Assembly (NCBI GenBank): GCA_008360955.1
Contig: LUCM01000561.1
Coordinates: 43,595 to 107,594 of the forward strand
Length of the DNA stretch: 64,000 bases
DNA from: Fasciolopsis buskii
Taxonomy: Eukaryota > Platyhelminthes > Trematoda > Plagiorchiida > Fasciolidae
Reading direction: 5' to 3'
In this document: in pieces, positions 12,160 through 24,626 of the stretch
How positions within the stretch are numbered: the first letter of the stretch is position 1
How the letters are laid out: each line of letters opens with the position of its first letter
Made by a program: the position numbers and the translations under genes
The notes under the pieces: model-generated
What the model was told of the DNA's origin: nothing
The model's input: the letters and a program-made list of their open reading frames with translations, nothing else
Database searches by the model: none

Positions 12160-12196
<37 letters not shown>

Positions 12197-12210
12197 GTAA
12201 TGGCATGAGT
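12051..12210 (-). repeat. Right inverted arm of the PLE
   Basis: Inverted partner of 10249-10395. It is about 13 bp longer, chiefly because of the (AT)n tract at 12164-12191, where the left arm has only a short ATATATACATATAC stretch. Confidence 0.9.
12164..12191. repeat. (AT)n microsatellite within the right PLE arm
   Basis: Uninterrupted alternating AT of about 28 bp, expanded relative to the matching position in the left arm. Confidence 0.95.
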
Positions 12211-12211
12211 G

Positions 12212-12223
12212 TAAATGTCTTAA
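12212..12223. repeat. Candidate right target-site duplication of the PLE
   Basis: Exact copy of TAAATGTCTTAA at 10165-10176, located immediately outside the right inverted arm. Confidence 0.45.
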
Positions 12224-13768
12224 AAACAATCCTGGTTTTAATTACATTAATAAATGTCCACCATCGGCTAGCTTCAACCATGCCTTGTATTTTCTTACTC
12301 TCGAAATACGTTTTCTCCGTCAATATCTGTTTGGGTCCCTTTAAACCGTTTTTGTTCAAAATCAATCATGTTAATCACGTGGTGCCCTTAAACGGCTAAT
12401 ACAAGTCCGAAATATCTAAATGAGTGCGTCTGTTGCGAAACGAGTCACAAATAAGTCAGCGGAAAGTCCGTGCATTGTATTCGAGTAATTATATAATCCG
12501 GTTCCACTAAATAACTTTCGTGATCGTTTTGACTGCTGGGGTTGAATGATCCACCTGAGGTTTGTGTTGAGAGCGAAACAAAAATATCATCGCTCTTACA
12601 TGCTACTCATAAGTAATTGTGGGACACGGAATATTATTCTGCCTGCAGGGATTCTCGTTTTTGTACGAGAAGAAAAAACAGTTTAACCAGGGTTATCAGC
12701 CTGAATCCGCAAGCACTTTGAAGTCCATAAATATGGTTCACGGGCCACTAAATTATGCAGTGACAATGCCATTTTGACTGATGGTGAAACGTGTATGGTC
12801 CGGGTACAAACCTTAGTCAACAAACACCGTTTCTGTCTTGTTTGGTTAATTATCGGTAAAAATATTGATGCATATTATCGAGAAATAACTGTTGCTTTCA
12901 TTCGCCTAAATTCTGAAAGTAATGGCCGCCAGAAATTCGCCCGTTACAGTGTCACCGATTTCCAACTCTACCCCTGGACTTTCCCAAGGGGCTTCACCAT
13001 CATCATTTCTCTTGGTATCTTTCATCCCATCTCACGCTCATAAATTTCCTACAAAGATTTCAAACGACGATGTTCCTGCTCTGCCGTATTCCTGTAGCCC
13101 CGGGAACGCAAGTTAAGGAAGGCTTGGGATGACGTATTATGAATTTTATATTTTAATCATTCAAAGTACAGCTTTTATTCTCGTTAATAATGCATACTTC
13201 TGTGAAAGTTGAATGTCCGCCCTTCGTGATACCTAAAGCAGCTACTTGATTTGACTTGACCAGACCAAGTGTAAGACTCACGACACCACTCGAAATTACT
13301 TTAAACTCAGTCAGCCTACGGATAATCGACGGTAACCGTCGTTTCTATAGTAGATGTCTATACTACCGTTTTTTGCACTTGTAGTTTAAGTTACAACTGG
13401 TGGATCGAAGGGCGTCCTTTGACCAGAGTACGGGAACACTCGGGGGAAGCTTGAATCTTCTAGTTGGAAAATGACCTCAGTGCCTGTTAGATCCGGAATA
13501 GAGAGTGGACTTCGAGTCCGCACTGCTTATTGTGGCAAACCGTCGAGGTTCGCGTAGGCGGCAGTGATTCCTCAACTAAAACCAAAATTGTGTCAAAGAC
13601 TTTTGTCACAATGTGAAACCGTGTCATGAAGTTTTTCTCAACCTCGCCCTTCCCATTTGAAGTTTCCTCACGCTCAGTTCAATTGGTTTACGTACCCATT
13701 TGTTCTCCAACAGAATACTAAATGTATTTATTCTGGAGCTTCCTCCGAACCCAATCATGTAAATGGGT

Positions 13769-13792
13769 ATTATATATATATATATATATATA
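13769..13792. repeat. (TA)n microsatellite
   Basis: About 24 bp of alternating TA seen directly. Confidence 0.95.
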
Positions 13793-16700
13793 CGCATAGC
13801 TTGAATTTCTTTTGTAATATCTAATGATGTGCGACTAGTCTTGGAGATCACCTGAAACTGATGCGTAATATCAATTCTGCTGTACTCAAAACGACTAATT
13901 GAAATGCTCAATTCACAATATGTATCCTCTTCAACACTAGCGACATTTGTGATTATTTGTAGCAATAAATTTAAGGTGGTTTTATTGAAGAGGAAGATAA
14001 TTTTACTGCTCCAATAAAGAGTTAAAAGTGAAGTATTTTTTTATTCCCAGTCCTTGAGATTGCTGTGCCTTCAAGCAGACTATCGATGCCTTGTGAAAGT
14101 TTTATTTTTTCTCTAAGGCACTCGCAGATGTTTGTTTGTACTACGCTGAATATATTGTGGCAAATGCGTGGCAATAAATAACTGATAAACTGGTAAGAAG
14201 TCAATTGTTGAGCTTGCCCGTCTGCGTAAGGATCAGCACTTTCTTCAACAGGAACTTCGCATTAAAGCCAAGGAGTGCAGAGCTAGTATTCTGTTGTGAA
14301 GTTTGAGTGGGTGAATAGCCTCTTCTCCAAATATCGGTTATTAGTTTGCTATAGAAGCACTATTCGACTCTTATTTAATAGCTACGGCAAATGTATCTCT
14401 TTACTCAACAGAACACCCTAGCAGCAATTTGGACTGGTTAAATACAAAATGGATGTTTTTCATTACGTAGCGGGATTTGGGGCTCTTCGTTCCTGATTTC
14501 ATGATTTTGGATTCATGTTAAATTGGCCATAATGGAAAATATGGCAACTAGCATGGAGCACAAGCCAATATGACCCTATTTTTGTTATATATCAGTTCCA
14601 AGGCACCAAGAACCACACCTTCGGTTAAAATCGAATTGACCTGCTAGCCCAAGCAATCTCAATACACCAATCGGATCCTTTGGAAACGCGGGCCTATACA
14701 CATGAGTAAACCATTAGACACACCAAGCTGGATTGCCCCTACGGTATATTGAATGACAAGTGGTCTAACTAATTATTCGGTGCACAATCAGTGAATATCA
14801 AAGCATTAGTGTTTAAACCCTCAGGGTCCAAGATCAAGTTATCAATGTTGAAGCTCGAAAGAGCTGGGTTACCGGGAGGCCAAGTATCAAACACGTGACG
14901 AGAAACTCTTGACTACACAAAGTTCCAAGGGACTGTCTCAGGATGCCAGGCCGACTGATGAGGGAACATTTAAAATCTAAATTTCAAACTCAGCGACAAA
15001 AATCTCATGAAAATCAAACCGAGTTATAAACAACACCGACTTTAAATACCACTGGATACTGTAAAATCACTGGCATCGCGCTGATTTCCTCATCTGATCA
15101 CATAAGGAATACAAAAGATAAAATAATCTGCACACGCGAGATGTTCTTTGAGACATCTGTTGACGGGAAAATTCATATGGGTTTTCGATCTAATCAGTGT
15201 CGAAAACCTTCAAAGACCCCAGTGAATGAACTCGAAAAGAATGGGTTCTGTTTTATTCAATGAAATCCGCGAATGCAAATGAAAATCGCCTAAGGTAAGT
15301 TCAAATTAATTGGTTGATCTCTTTGAAGCAATGATCGGATAAAAATTAGACACACATTTCTGACCAAGAAAAGTTGACCACTTTGAGATATACACGGTTC
15401 CATCTTTTAACTTCTTTTAGCGACGATAAGTTACACTTATTTCGTGTTACGTAGTCGATTCCTTATTTCACTCACTTACGGACTAATTTAATTTGTCATA
15501 TTCTCCTGACAATTTTCGCCTGATTAGTAGTGGAGATAACCTCCGTAGTACGGTAATATAGACAAAATCGTATGCACATCATTTTGAATAGAACAAAGAT
15601 CGAGGTTCCTTATTACTCTTGGTAATTTCCTCAAGAGGCATGGTTTCGGCGACTCACCGTTAAGGAATGGCATCTGTAAATTTGTGCGATTTATTATAAC
15701 TACTATAATAATGTAAATGATTTGGAGAACTGACGAACATCCTACAGGTAACGAATTGGTCTATGCAGAAAATAAGAGAGAATTCAGCATGCAGCATGCT
15801 TTCTGCATGCAGTCGGAGAAACTAGGTCAAAGTTTGTGCTGAAGACCACCGTTGGCCACTTCTCTATTCATGTTCAGTTTGCGGCACTATTGCTGAATCG
15901 AAGGAAGTGAATACAGGCACATTCTAATTCACTATTTGCAAGTCACAGTATACAATGGGAATTTTCATTTTTACTAGACCAAATTTGGTCATCTCCTTCT
16001 CGTTGCCAGTATTCTAAATTGGCAATGCAATTTTGCTGAGAGACGCAATCTGAGAACGAGGAAACTGATTAGCCAGCTTCATTCGCTCATTTGTCTGAAA
16101 TTCAAGAAAGCCAGAAATAAGTGTCTCTCTATTCCCTAAATCACAACAAACGATTTTGTGAATGGCTGAGGGTTGACTTCAATTCCTCTCGCAACGTTTG
16201 CATTCTAACAGTGGTTTCTCTGGTATTCAGGATTCCAACCTCAAAAAGCAACAGAACTTCGTTGTCCGTGACCCAGGATTCACTTATTTGTTTTTTCTTT
16301 CCTGTTCTACCACAGAGCTATAGAGATTCCAGTTTTATTTAACGAAATATATGCGCAGGCTAATACTGGTCCCGTTGTCAATAAGTAATAGTTTTTGAAA
16401 TTATTTTTCCGAGCTAATATACTTTTCTTACACCTACCTTCAGCCCAGTGTACCCGTGGGAGGAAGCCGTAAGAAATCTAGTGAAGAAACAGCCCACTTG
16501 GTGAAATACAAATCAATGGTTGACAAGTGTTAGCCTGTTCCAAGGTGTTTCCTATGGTGCACATTCGGAATCCATTTTTGGAGTATCTCATGTCGCACAA
16601 CAAGACAGAGTGCATCATTGAAAGAGGTTGAAACTTCACCGCGAGAAAACATTTCAGAAATTTCATCACTTGGACACTAAATCGGGTGTTTTGAGACACT

Positions 16701-18352
16701 GCGCCTAATGGGTCCTTTCAGGTAGAACTACTTAGAAACAACTCTAGTTTTGTATGAAATACCGGCATAAAGGGAGATTCAAAGGATGATTTGATGACAG
16801 AATCGCACACAAGCTATCAAGTAACAATGGAGGCTTAACGCGTAAACTCACCAGACAACCGAGGATGCAAAGCGGGCAAGGTTAATCCGGTTGTGCAACC
16901 TGCCTTAAAGTTACTAACGTGAATAATTTCATTAACTGTGTTTCGACTCAGCTTTTCAAAATAGCAGCATTGCGTGTCGATGTTGATTTATCGAAAAATC
17001 TCATCTTTACAAATATGGGTGGTTTAACTTTTAAAGCTGATCGAAATCGATGTATATTTATCACCCACCCACGTTTCCCTGCGTTCTAATCTGCTAGATG
17101 AGCAAAAGCTATGCAACTAACTGCACAGAACAGAAAAAACACTGGCTTTGCAAACAACTGGAGGATATGAATTTATTGTTCCTCAGAGTCTAGGATCAGA
17201 AAGACCACATGAAAATACGTCGGTGTGTCATGCGTAAGATAACGAATACGACAAAACCTAGTCCACAGATGACGTCGCAGTATAATCTTGCCTGGCTGCG
17301 TACACTTTAGGTTGCGAGTTGTAATCTATGGTAATCAAAACACATGGAACAGAGGAAGAATGGAGTAGAACTCCGAAGCGCCCAAAGACCGAGATGTAAT
17401 GATATTTTTAGCTTTAGCGACTTTTTAACACTATTCGGTGAAACGAGACCGAGCACGCAGACGCTGACTTCCCATCCAAAACAGTCACACAATGAGCATC
17501 ATCATCATCGACAAGAACAACGGGCAGGAACAACAAGCCCATTTTCAGTGACCAAAACAAAGGTCTTAAAAGGTAAGCAAATCATAGAAAACAAACAAAT
17601 CATGTTTTGTCAAATTTGTTTTTGCATACACGTTAGTATCGTGGTAAGGTGCATTTTTACAGACTGTTATCTAAAATCCGATGATGCGAGGAATACAGTT
17701 CATGCAAGTTTTTCTCCCACAAAAGCAATATTTTAGACGTATTTTTTCTGTTGCTCCAAAGTAACTCATCATCACTGAAACGTACGTTCCAGAGGCAAGT
17801 GGTTATATCGTCGTTGCCCGGCGAAGTAGTGGAAACTGTTTACTCCAAGAGTTATTTCATAAGTCCAAGCAGCTTATCCATGTTTGTTAGATGGCTGTAG
17901 GAATCCAGTAATAAGGATATGAAGCACGGGAATGATGTGTTAATCAGCGTTATTTGATTCCACGACAGAACATTGTAATAAGGTAAATATTCCGACCATG
18001 GTAGACATACTGTGAATATTCGAGAGAATAATCGTAGAATAAAATGTGAAAAGCTTGTGATCACAAGATACTCCGTTTTAACGGCAATTCTTTCAAAAGT
18101 TGTGTTGAAAAAATCTCTGAGCACGAGGAGACTAGTGAAAACCACGACATCTAGAATATATCTATGCTTACAGCTTGTCTCACCGAAGAAGGCTAACTAT
18201 TTACAATATGGTAACTTGTATTCTTGGGACTCGACCAATTTATCAGTGGTCCATCAGTTCTACTTTACAATAACCCATATTTGAATTCCATAGGTAAGAT
18301 GCAATGGAAGAATCCGCAACAAAATTTTATTGGCTAGGTGTTCCATGACTTC

Positions 18353-18371
18353 AAAAAAAAATTTTTTTTTT
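18353..18371. repeat. A9T10 homopolymer pair
   Basis: Nine A followed by ten T. Simple sequence with no associated signal. Confidence 0.9.
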
Positions 18372-21300
18372 CTCTATCCAATATGATGTATACCAAAAGT
18401 TCAAATCCCCGTGACTAGCGCCTAGAATACATGCTCTCCACCGTAAGCTGCACTAGCGATTTCAGTTGCAATTAATGGTGGGGCTTTTGTGATCTATACA
18501 TGAACCGCAGCGATCGCAAACCTTAAGGTGAGAAAGAGTTTCTAAATTTTCATTCATTTTTTAGCTACTAAGGTCTCGTTAGCCTAACTGAAGTATATTC
18601 TTAGTACAATATCTCTTTTCTATTGTTTGAATTTTTTTATAAACGTCTTACTAATCAGAGACTCAAGAAATTCCGGTTCACGTTTCATATTCTTTATGTT
18701 GAATGCAAACTGTTTCATGCTGTATTGCTGATTCAGGGAGGGAACAGTAAAAGTTGGGTCATTGACAAGTTTGTGTTCTTGCGTTGCCATGGCAACCTTC
18801 TCCTTAAACCACTGCGCTAGTCTTCACGATCTCTGGGTTTCCAACTTGCAAAATAATATTTCCGGGACTTTTGTATCCTCTTAGTTCTAATATTTGCATT
18901 TGACTGTGAGCTTTTGTTTAACAGGAAAGTGGAAAGGTCGGAGTGATCTTGCGGTGATTTTGATTTTTTTGTGATATGCGAGAATGCCGCCCCAAGTTTT
19001 CTCTTTATCATGAATTTTATTTTTGTTTTAGTTCCGCAAATGATTCCCAACATGCTTTTGTTCATTCCATTGGTTGGAGCGGCTTTCGAAATTTCCTGTC
19101 ATTAATCTAAACTAGATTCGGTTGTTTTGCGTTGTAACTTTGATAAGCTGGGTCGAATGCATGAACACTTGGGGATTTTGTAATGATTTCTGGCGAGAAC
19201 ATTGATGGATCATTGTGTATCGTAGATAAGGGAATGTATGCATTCCATTTGTCCGTAGCAAATATCAGTTTGTTGTTCAATTTCTTGTCCACTGGAATAG
19301 GCACTTGGATAGTTCAGCCGACGAGAAAATGCAAAATCATGATCCGGAGCGCCCTTCGTACATCACATTGACATTAACATTGATACAATCAAACGGGAAA
19401 GACGGCTTGCGGGCTGTAAGCCACGCCATCACGGATCCAGTAATCATTCAGTCTCAAATCGTCTGATGATGACGAAGTTATGGTCAATATTGTTTGAACC
19501 TATAGACATTCGTGCATTACCTACTCTCATTTTATTCTACCTTTTGCTTTATTTAACAACATATTTCGACACAATGGTTCCCATTTGGACATTAGCCACA
19601 TTTTATTACATTCCCTGAGTTAAATGGTACTCAACTACGTTTTCGAAAACGGCTTTTTTGTTCACTAGCATACAAATATTTTTATGAACACCTGTAACTC
19701 GGTAGGCCGAGTGATGTTGGATTTATGCTTAGTGTTGTTTGGTAAGATTTACTTTTGATAACCTCCTCCAAACCTTATAATTGAACTATGCTGTCATACA
19801 CTTCATTCTTTCACTCCTGGTGAATTTTCAACTGATCTTTCAATAATCACTGAGTTAAAGTTTGTGGTCTGGTCTTCAGGTATGATACCCTGTCGATTTT
19901 TTCGTACAACATTTGAATAAGTTTAGTCAGTAGCTCTTCTAGGGAAGCCACGATAAATGCATTGCAAGTAAGACTTAATTGAATTCGTATTTTGAGGATT
20001 GCATGTCAATATCAGATAGCCAAAACACCGCTAGTACCTTACGAATTTAATGACAGCAAGAGGCACCTTGATAATCTTAAGGCAGCAGCAATTGTTGCCT
20101 AGGCGTTAACGGTGCCATCTGGTCCAGGGGCAAAGACTGAACGCCATGCACAGCTCGCACGAACTCACGCGAATTACGATACTAAACTAAGATGTATGCC
20201 CAATGCCACATAACCGCATTAAATTCACTCATAATGATCCTAAGGAAGTGTTTCCAAAACTCGATAATGAAATGTTATGGTAGAAAAAGCTAGTTGTTTA
20301 AGAAGTGTGACAACTTGAAAGTGATCCGCATGAAGGGGCAACCGAAAAATTTGCATGTACGTTTACTAAGTGCACAAAGTGACGGATTTCCCAAGCGCTT
20401 GTGTTGTTGATGCGCTTTACAGACAACACTGAACAAAGCAAATTCCTAAGGTAATATTTCCAAGGTAACTAAGAAAATGCCTTCGTTTTTTATCAAGACC
20501 ATATTTGCTGTATAATGCTGGGAACGCCGTAAATAGCAAGGAGAATATGCATAGCTAATTTTCTGGGCCCTGAACATACTTGAGGGACGTTTGAAACACT
20601 TGTGGCTCACGTCAATGGGCTTTCAGACCTCTGGTTTGAAGCACGGAAAACATGACAGCTAGGTAATGATTCTACTTGACTCATCGGCACTATATTCGAA
20701 CAGGCGAGGTGTAAACAGGCACTGTGGTGTAGAACTTGATCTCTTATGAAACACATGTTTCGTTAAACTGAAACATGTATAACTGAAGGGAATGATCATC
20801 ACCAGAATTAACTGACACCAGTCGGCGAAATTCAAGTGGCAAGTTTACGAAAAATATGTGTGTAGTCAGAAGAGGATAGCGACAAAAACAAAGTACTAAA
20901 TTAATCAACATATTGGTGATCTTTCTATTCTGAGATCAGTGAATTTCCCTAGCTGGGTCGTGCATATTTAATCACTATCAAACTAAAGAAGTTAGGAAGC
21001 CGTCGACTTTAGGGCTACTAAATATCGAAATTAAACATGCAGTTGAAATCAGTCAGCAAACGTAGCAGACTATCATGTTTTGCTTGCATCATGTGAAGCA
21101 TCTTCCGCGGATCGTGACAATCCGATTGCTGTCCTTGATTTTAATGATGCTGATGTTTGTTTGTCATTAACCTAACCGTAAGATAATGCGTCACGGTTCA
21201 GAACTGGCTGTTTACCAAACAACTGATAAATCCGAGACATTTTATTGACGGATTTACAGTGGGATAATTCGATACAATTTGACTGACATACCACCTACCT

Positions 21301-22890
21301 TGTAGCAGCCCTCGCTAATTCCCGAACCTGGAGTGTCTGGAGAAAGCACTTATGCAAAAAATATCACCTCAGATATGGGCAGAACATTCCTATGACCCGA
21401 AATCACGATTGATACCACAGGTTGTCGTTTTTTCTGGCAGGGAAACTATTTTGTTAAATTTTAGAACTCTGTTACACCCCTCAATGATACTGAGCGCTTC
21501 ATCTTTACATAATTTGAACAAAGATTTTGAATTTAGCTACATTTTTCCGCCTAACACAAGCGTATTGCAAGCGACGACAAACCTAATTTTCGTTGTTTGA
21601 GTAGTGGTTACGAAAACGGTCGCATGGGTACCACACAACGGCAAAATACATGAGGCGGTTTGACAGCCCCAACAAGGCTCAGAATTCAGAAATTATGCTC
21701 GTGTATAAGGCAACTGAATTTCATGTAAAACGGATTTGCACCGGCGCATTCGTGGGACGCAGCTGTTATTGTAAAGGCTTGCATTTTCGAGCGCATTTAT
21801 TTATACTTTCCGGCTTTAAAATTTTATACCGGTGGATTTCTTCCATCTTATATGAACATCTGAGCTGTCATAAAAATGACTATGAAATGCAGTGTACACG
21901 TTGATGAGGGTTGTTTCATTATTAATTAAACCAAGACTCCTAAAAGCGGTTATACACAGTCATCGTATTTTGGATGAAAGGGTGCTGCCCGGAAAAATTA
22001 TCTTGCTTTTCAAGAAATTTAGATACAATCTTTAGAAAAGGTAAAAAATCTACCGTTCGCTTATTTTAGCCGCATCAGGTCCACAAATTTTATTATTATC
22101 CAAAATTCCGCACCACGATTGCTAAGAAATGCTAGTTTTACCAGGTAAATTGGTCTTGTTAATTAATTCACATTAGCTTACCAAAGCAGCATGTTGCTGT
22201 CATACTAGGCCTGACAGCCTTGTCCAATAGCATTGTCAAAATCTTTCCGACTGCTCAATATCGCCTTCCTTAAAATTGCACTGACGAGTAGAATTGCAAA
22301 GTCCCGTGCATTGGAAACACAAACAAAGCCTGCTGGGCTGTTACTAGTGCTTGAACTTTTCAAAGAGCTAAACAAAATGGATCGTTATCTTTTCTAATCA
22401 CTGTCATGTGTTGTACTTGAATGAATATTTGTTTTTCTCTGGAAGAGAGACGGAAATACTTTCAAAGTTGCTTCTAGTATCACAGTGCAGCATTCATTGT
22501 CGGAGGTAATTAGAAGACACCATCCAAATGTCACAGCCCCGTAATCATTTCCTAAGCTCCAATTTAACTTTTTAGATAGGTAACAGTTTCCAAATGAATG
22601 AAGTTAAAATTTCACCGAATGCTGTATCGAACCGAGACAGTACATAGTGAAGAACCTTCCAGCCCTTCTGGTTCTCTATCTGGTCCAATCAACGCTAGAA
22701 AACAAGAGCTTTTCTCATTCTGAGATAAATTAGGTGTTAAAATTAATGTTTCCATTCTGTTTCTTCGAGAAGTCCTCAGGTTTGTTTCTGAAAGTAATTT
22801 GTTGTTCACTTAACACCGGATAGATCATAGCAGGAATTCCAGTGCTTAGAATATCCTCCGTATTCTACTTAGCAATTACCACGATTTGAT

Positions 22891-22980
22891 AGTTCCTCCA
22901 AACCGGCTATCCTGCACACTTTAACTGGTGACCACCAGTAAAGTCTGCAATTAGGCATTGATTCAGTCACTGGAGGAACT
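22891..22980. repeat. 90-bp imperfect inverted repeat / hairpin
   Basis: AGTTCCTCCA at the left end is the exact complement of TGGAGGAACT at the right end. In the middle, 22913-22929 pairs with 22934-22949 (TGCA, one mismatch, ACTTTA, one bulged A, CTGGT) around a four-base loop. The intervening segments pair poorly. This could be a small non-autonomous element, a structured RNA or chance. No tRNA or known RNA family is evident. Confidence 0.55.
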
Positions 22981-24602
22981 TTAATTCAGAAAAGGGGCAA
23001 ACTTCTTAAAAGACACATCTTGAAGAATTACACTCTTGATTGTCGATTATCTAAAATCAAGTTCGATTAGGTGCTAATAAATGTTGATATTGTTGTCCAT
23101 TAGTGAATCTCAACTTACCTGGTGTTCATGCACGGGTTCAATGAACTATCGGAAATGGTTGAACAGTTGGGTTCCCTTAACTCATGACAAAACGAATCAG
23201 CATGAGTTTGGGTGATTATGGAAGAAAGTTCTTCGGTTTTCTGGCTTAACTTGTTTTCAGCTCAAGCTGAATGCAAGCGTGATGAAGTCAGACGAATGAA
23301 TTACTAGCAAGACGAACAAAGAGAAGAGTTTGTTGTGGAAATCTGTTATTAACAGAGAAAATTCAATTTGAAAAATTGATGTCCTTATGTAAGATGTGAG
23401 GCCCTAATTTAGTTTTGAACTACTCAGAAAATCACTTTGCAGCAGCTAAACCTATTGCTGATTACCTGAATTCTAGATGATCCAGTGAGCCTTGACTAAG
23501 GGGTATATCTGCTAGTCATAAACATCAGTTGATTTTGATTGGAAAGGTGAATTCGTGTGCCTTGAACCCTTTCTAATTTCGTAGTCAAGCACATCATATT
23601 GAGAGAAATCGAGTTCTGTGATGTATTTCTTTCTAAGTTATCCCGAAGTGTGCCCATTACAGCATTGCAGCACATTTCCTGAGACAAGAAATTGCTTTTG
23701 GTGACACAAACCAGTTTTTGAATTGAATACCATATGGTATAAGTAATAGGGAGTTGAGAAAACTTGTGAAAGATAGAATATATTCATGTTGGTTTGGTGA
23801 CTTAGGTCTTCTAAGCATCACGATGGGTTAGTCAACTTGAAGCATGGGTGATTGAAAGTTGTAAACGAAGGTCTTCTGGTACACAGGTCAGGTGTAGAAA
23901 GAAAATAACCATTCACCTAACCTGGCTACATGTCCACCAACTGCACCTAGGTACGCATTAGGTTACTGGCATTTCGGAGGCGAACAGACTTATCAGAACT
24001 AACCTAATGGTTCACGAAGTTGCCTATTTCTTGTTGGGCTTTATTCGCCTCTGGGGATTCATAACCTGATAAGCCTAAAAGTGTGAACACGATCTTGTCT
24101 CAAAAATCGTGTTTTGGTCCTCTTTTCGGGGAGGTTCATATTTAGTCTCTCAATGGAATTATTCTTCAAGCAAGGCGTACATCTAACTGTTACCATTAAA
24201 AGTAAGAAAGCACGGTAAAGGAAATTCATTGTTGTGAAGAGTCCTCAACGGGCAATGTCCATTGCATCCGAAATAAACCTAAACAATTGGAAGAAGATTG
24301 TGGGGTGAATGGCCTACATTATGAATTAATCGGATTCACTTGTAACTGTTTATGGGGAAATCAACACTCCATATTTACGTTCGACGATGCGCATCAAGCG
24401 ACGTGATGCCAGCTATTTTGGTATGCTTAATCTTATTCATTCTTGAATATGATAGTTTATCGAAGCTGCTGTGCTTCATAAGTCAAAACAAAATTTACCC
24501 AGGATTGCCCAACCTGTGGCAGTGTACGCCAGCAAGTGCGAAACACAAGTAACAGATGTCGATGCAAGCGCGCATGCAAACGCGTTTATAAGAACAGGCG
24601 GA

Positions 24603-24626
24603 GTTTAGAAATCGCTATTTCTAAAC
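24603..24626. repeat. Perfect 10-bp stem-loop
   Basis: GTTTAGAAAT and ATTTCTAAAC are exact complements separated by CGCT. Pairing does not extend beyond the ten base pairs, and there is no following T-run. Confidence 0.8.

Larger units (their letters stand above)
10177..12211 (+). mobile_element. Degenerate Penelope-like retroelement (PLE)
   Basis: A dead Penelope-like element: reverse transcriptase followed by a GIY-YIG endonuclease on the + strand. In order: PDKGAG (about 10416), ALPKLHKNG (about 10665), then frameshifted remnants of the SPTY...KDSF region, FNNQIYG...FMA (about 10995-11085) for the FNxxxYxQKxGxAMGSP...FMA box, MYKR followed by a ruined YVDD box with an in-frame TAG (11136-11147), NRKPTWNGK (about 11310) for the YRKPTWTGQ box, and the endonuclease CSCG..MYIGRTTRRL...EHHPAW...AEAVAI...N (about 11728-11995). 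Inverted arms of about 150 bp flank the coding part. At least one frameshift and many stops make it non-functional. The ORF begins almost directly at PDKGAG, so the normal N-terminal portion is missing. Confidence 0.93.
12224..22890. other. Unassigned non-coding stretch
   Basis: No gene I can support. It holds a (TA)n tract at 13769-13792, an A9T10 run at 18353-18371, small palindromes near 13327-13341 and 15787-15810, and one weak first-exon candidate at 17344-17572 (ATG after an in-frame stop, ending at AAG|GTAAGC). Translations around 14.6-15.1 kb and 20.0-21.2 kb give short coherent pieces that could be old transposon remnants, but no motif identifies them. Confidence 0.4.

Noticed and set aside
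18396..18412. B-box-like AGTTCAAATCCCC suggesting a tRNA
   Set aside because: No A box or cloverleaf stems upstream; the preceding bases are an A/T homopolymer run.
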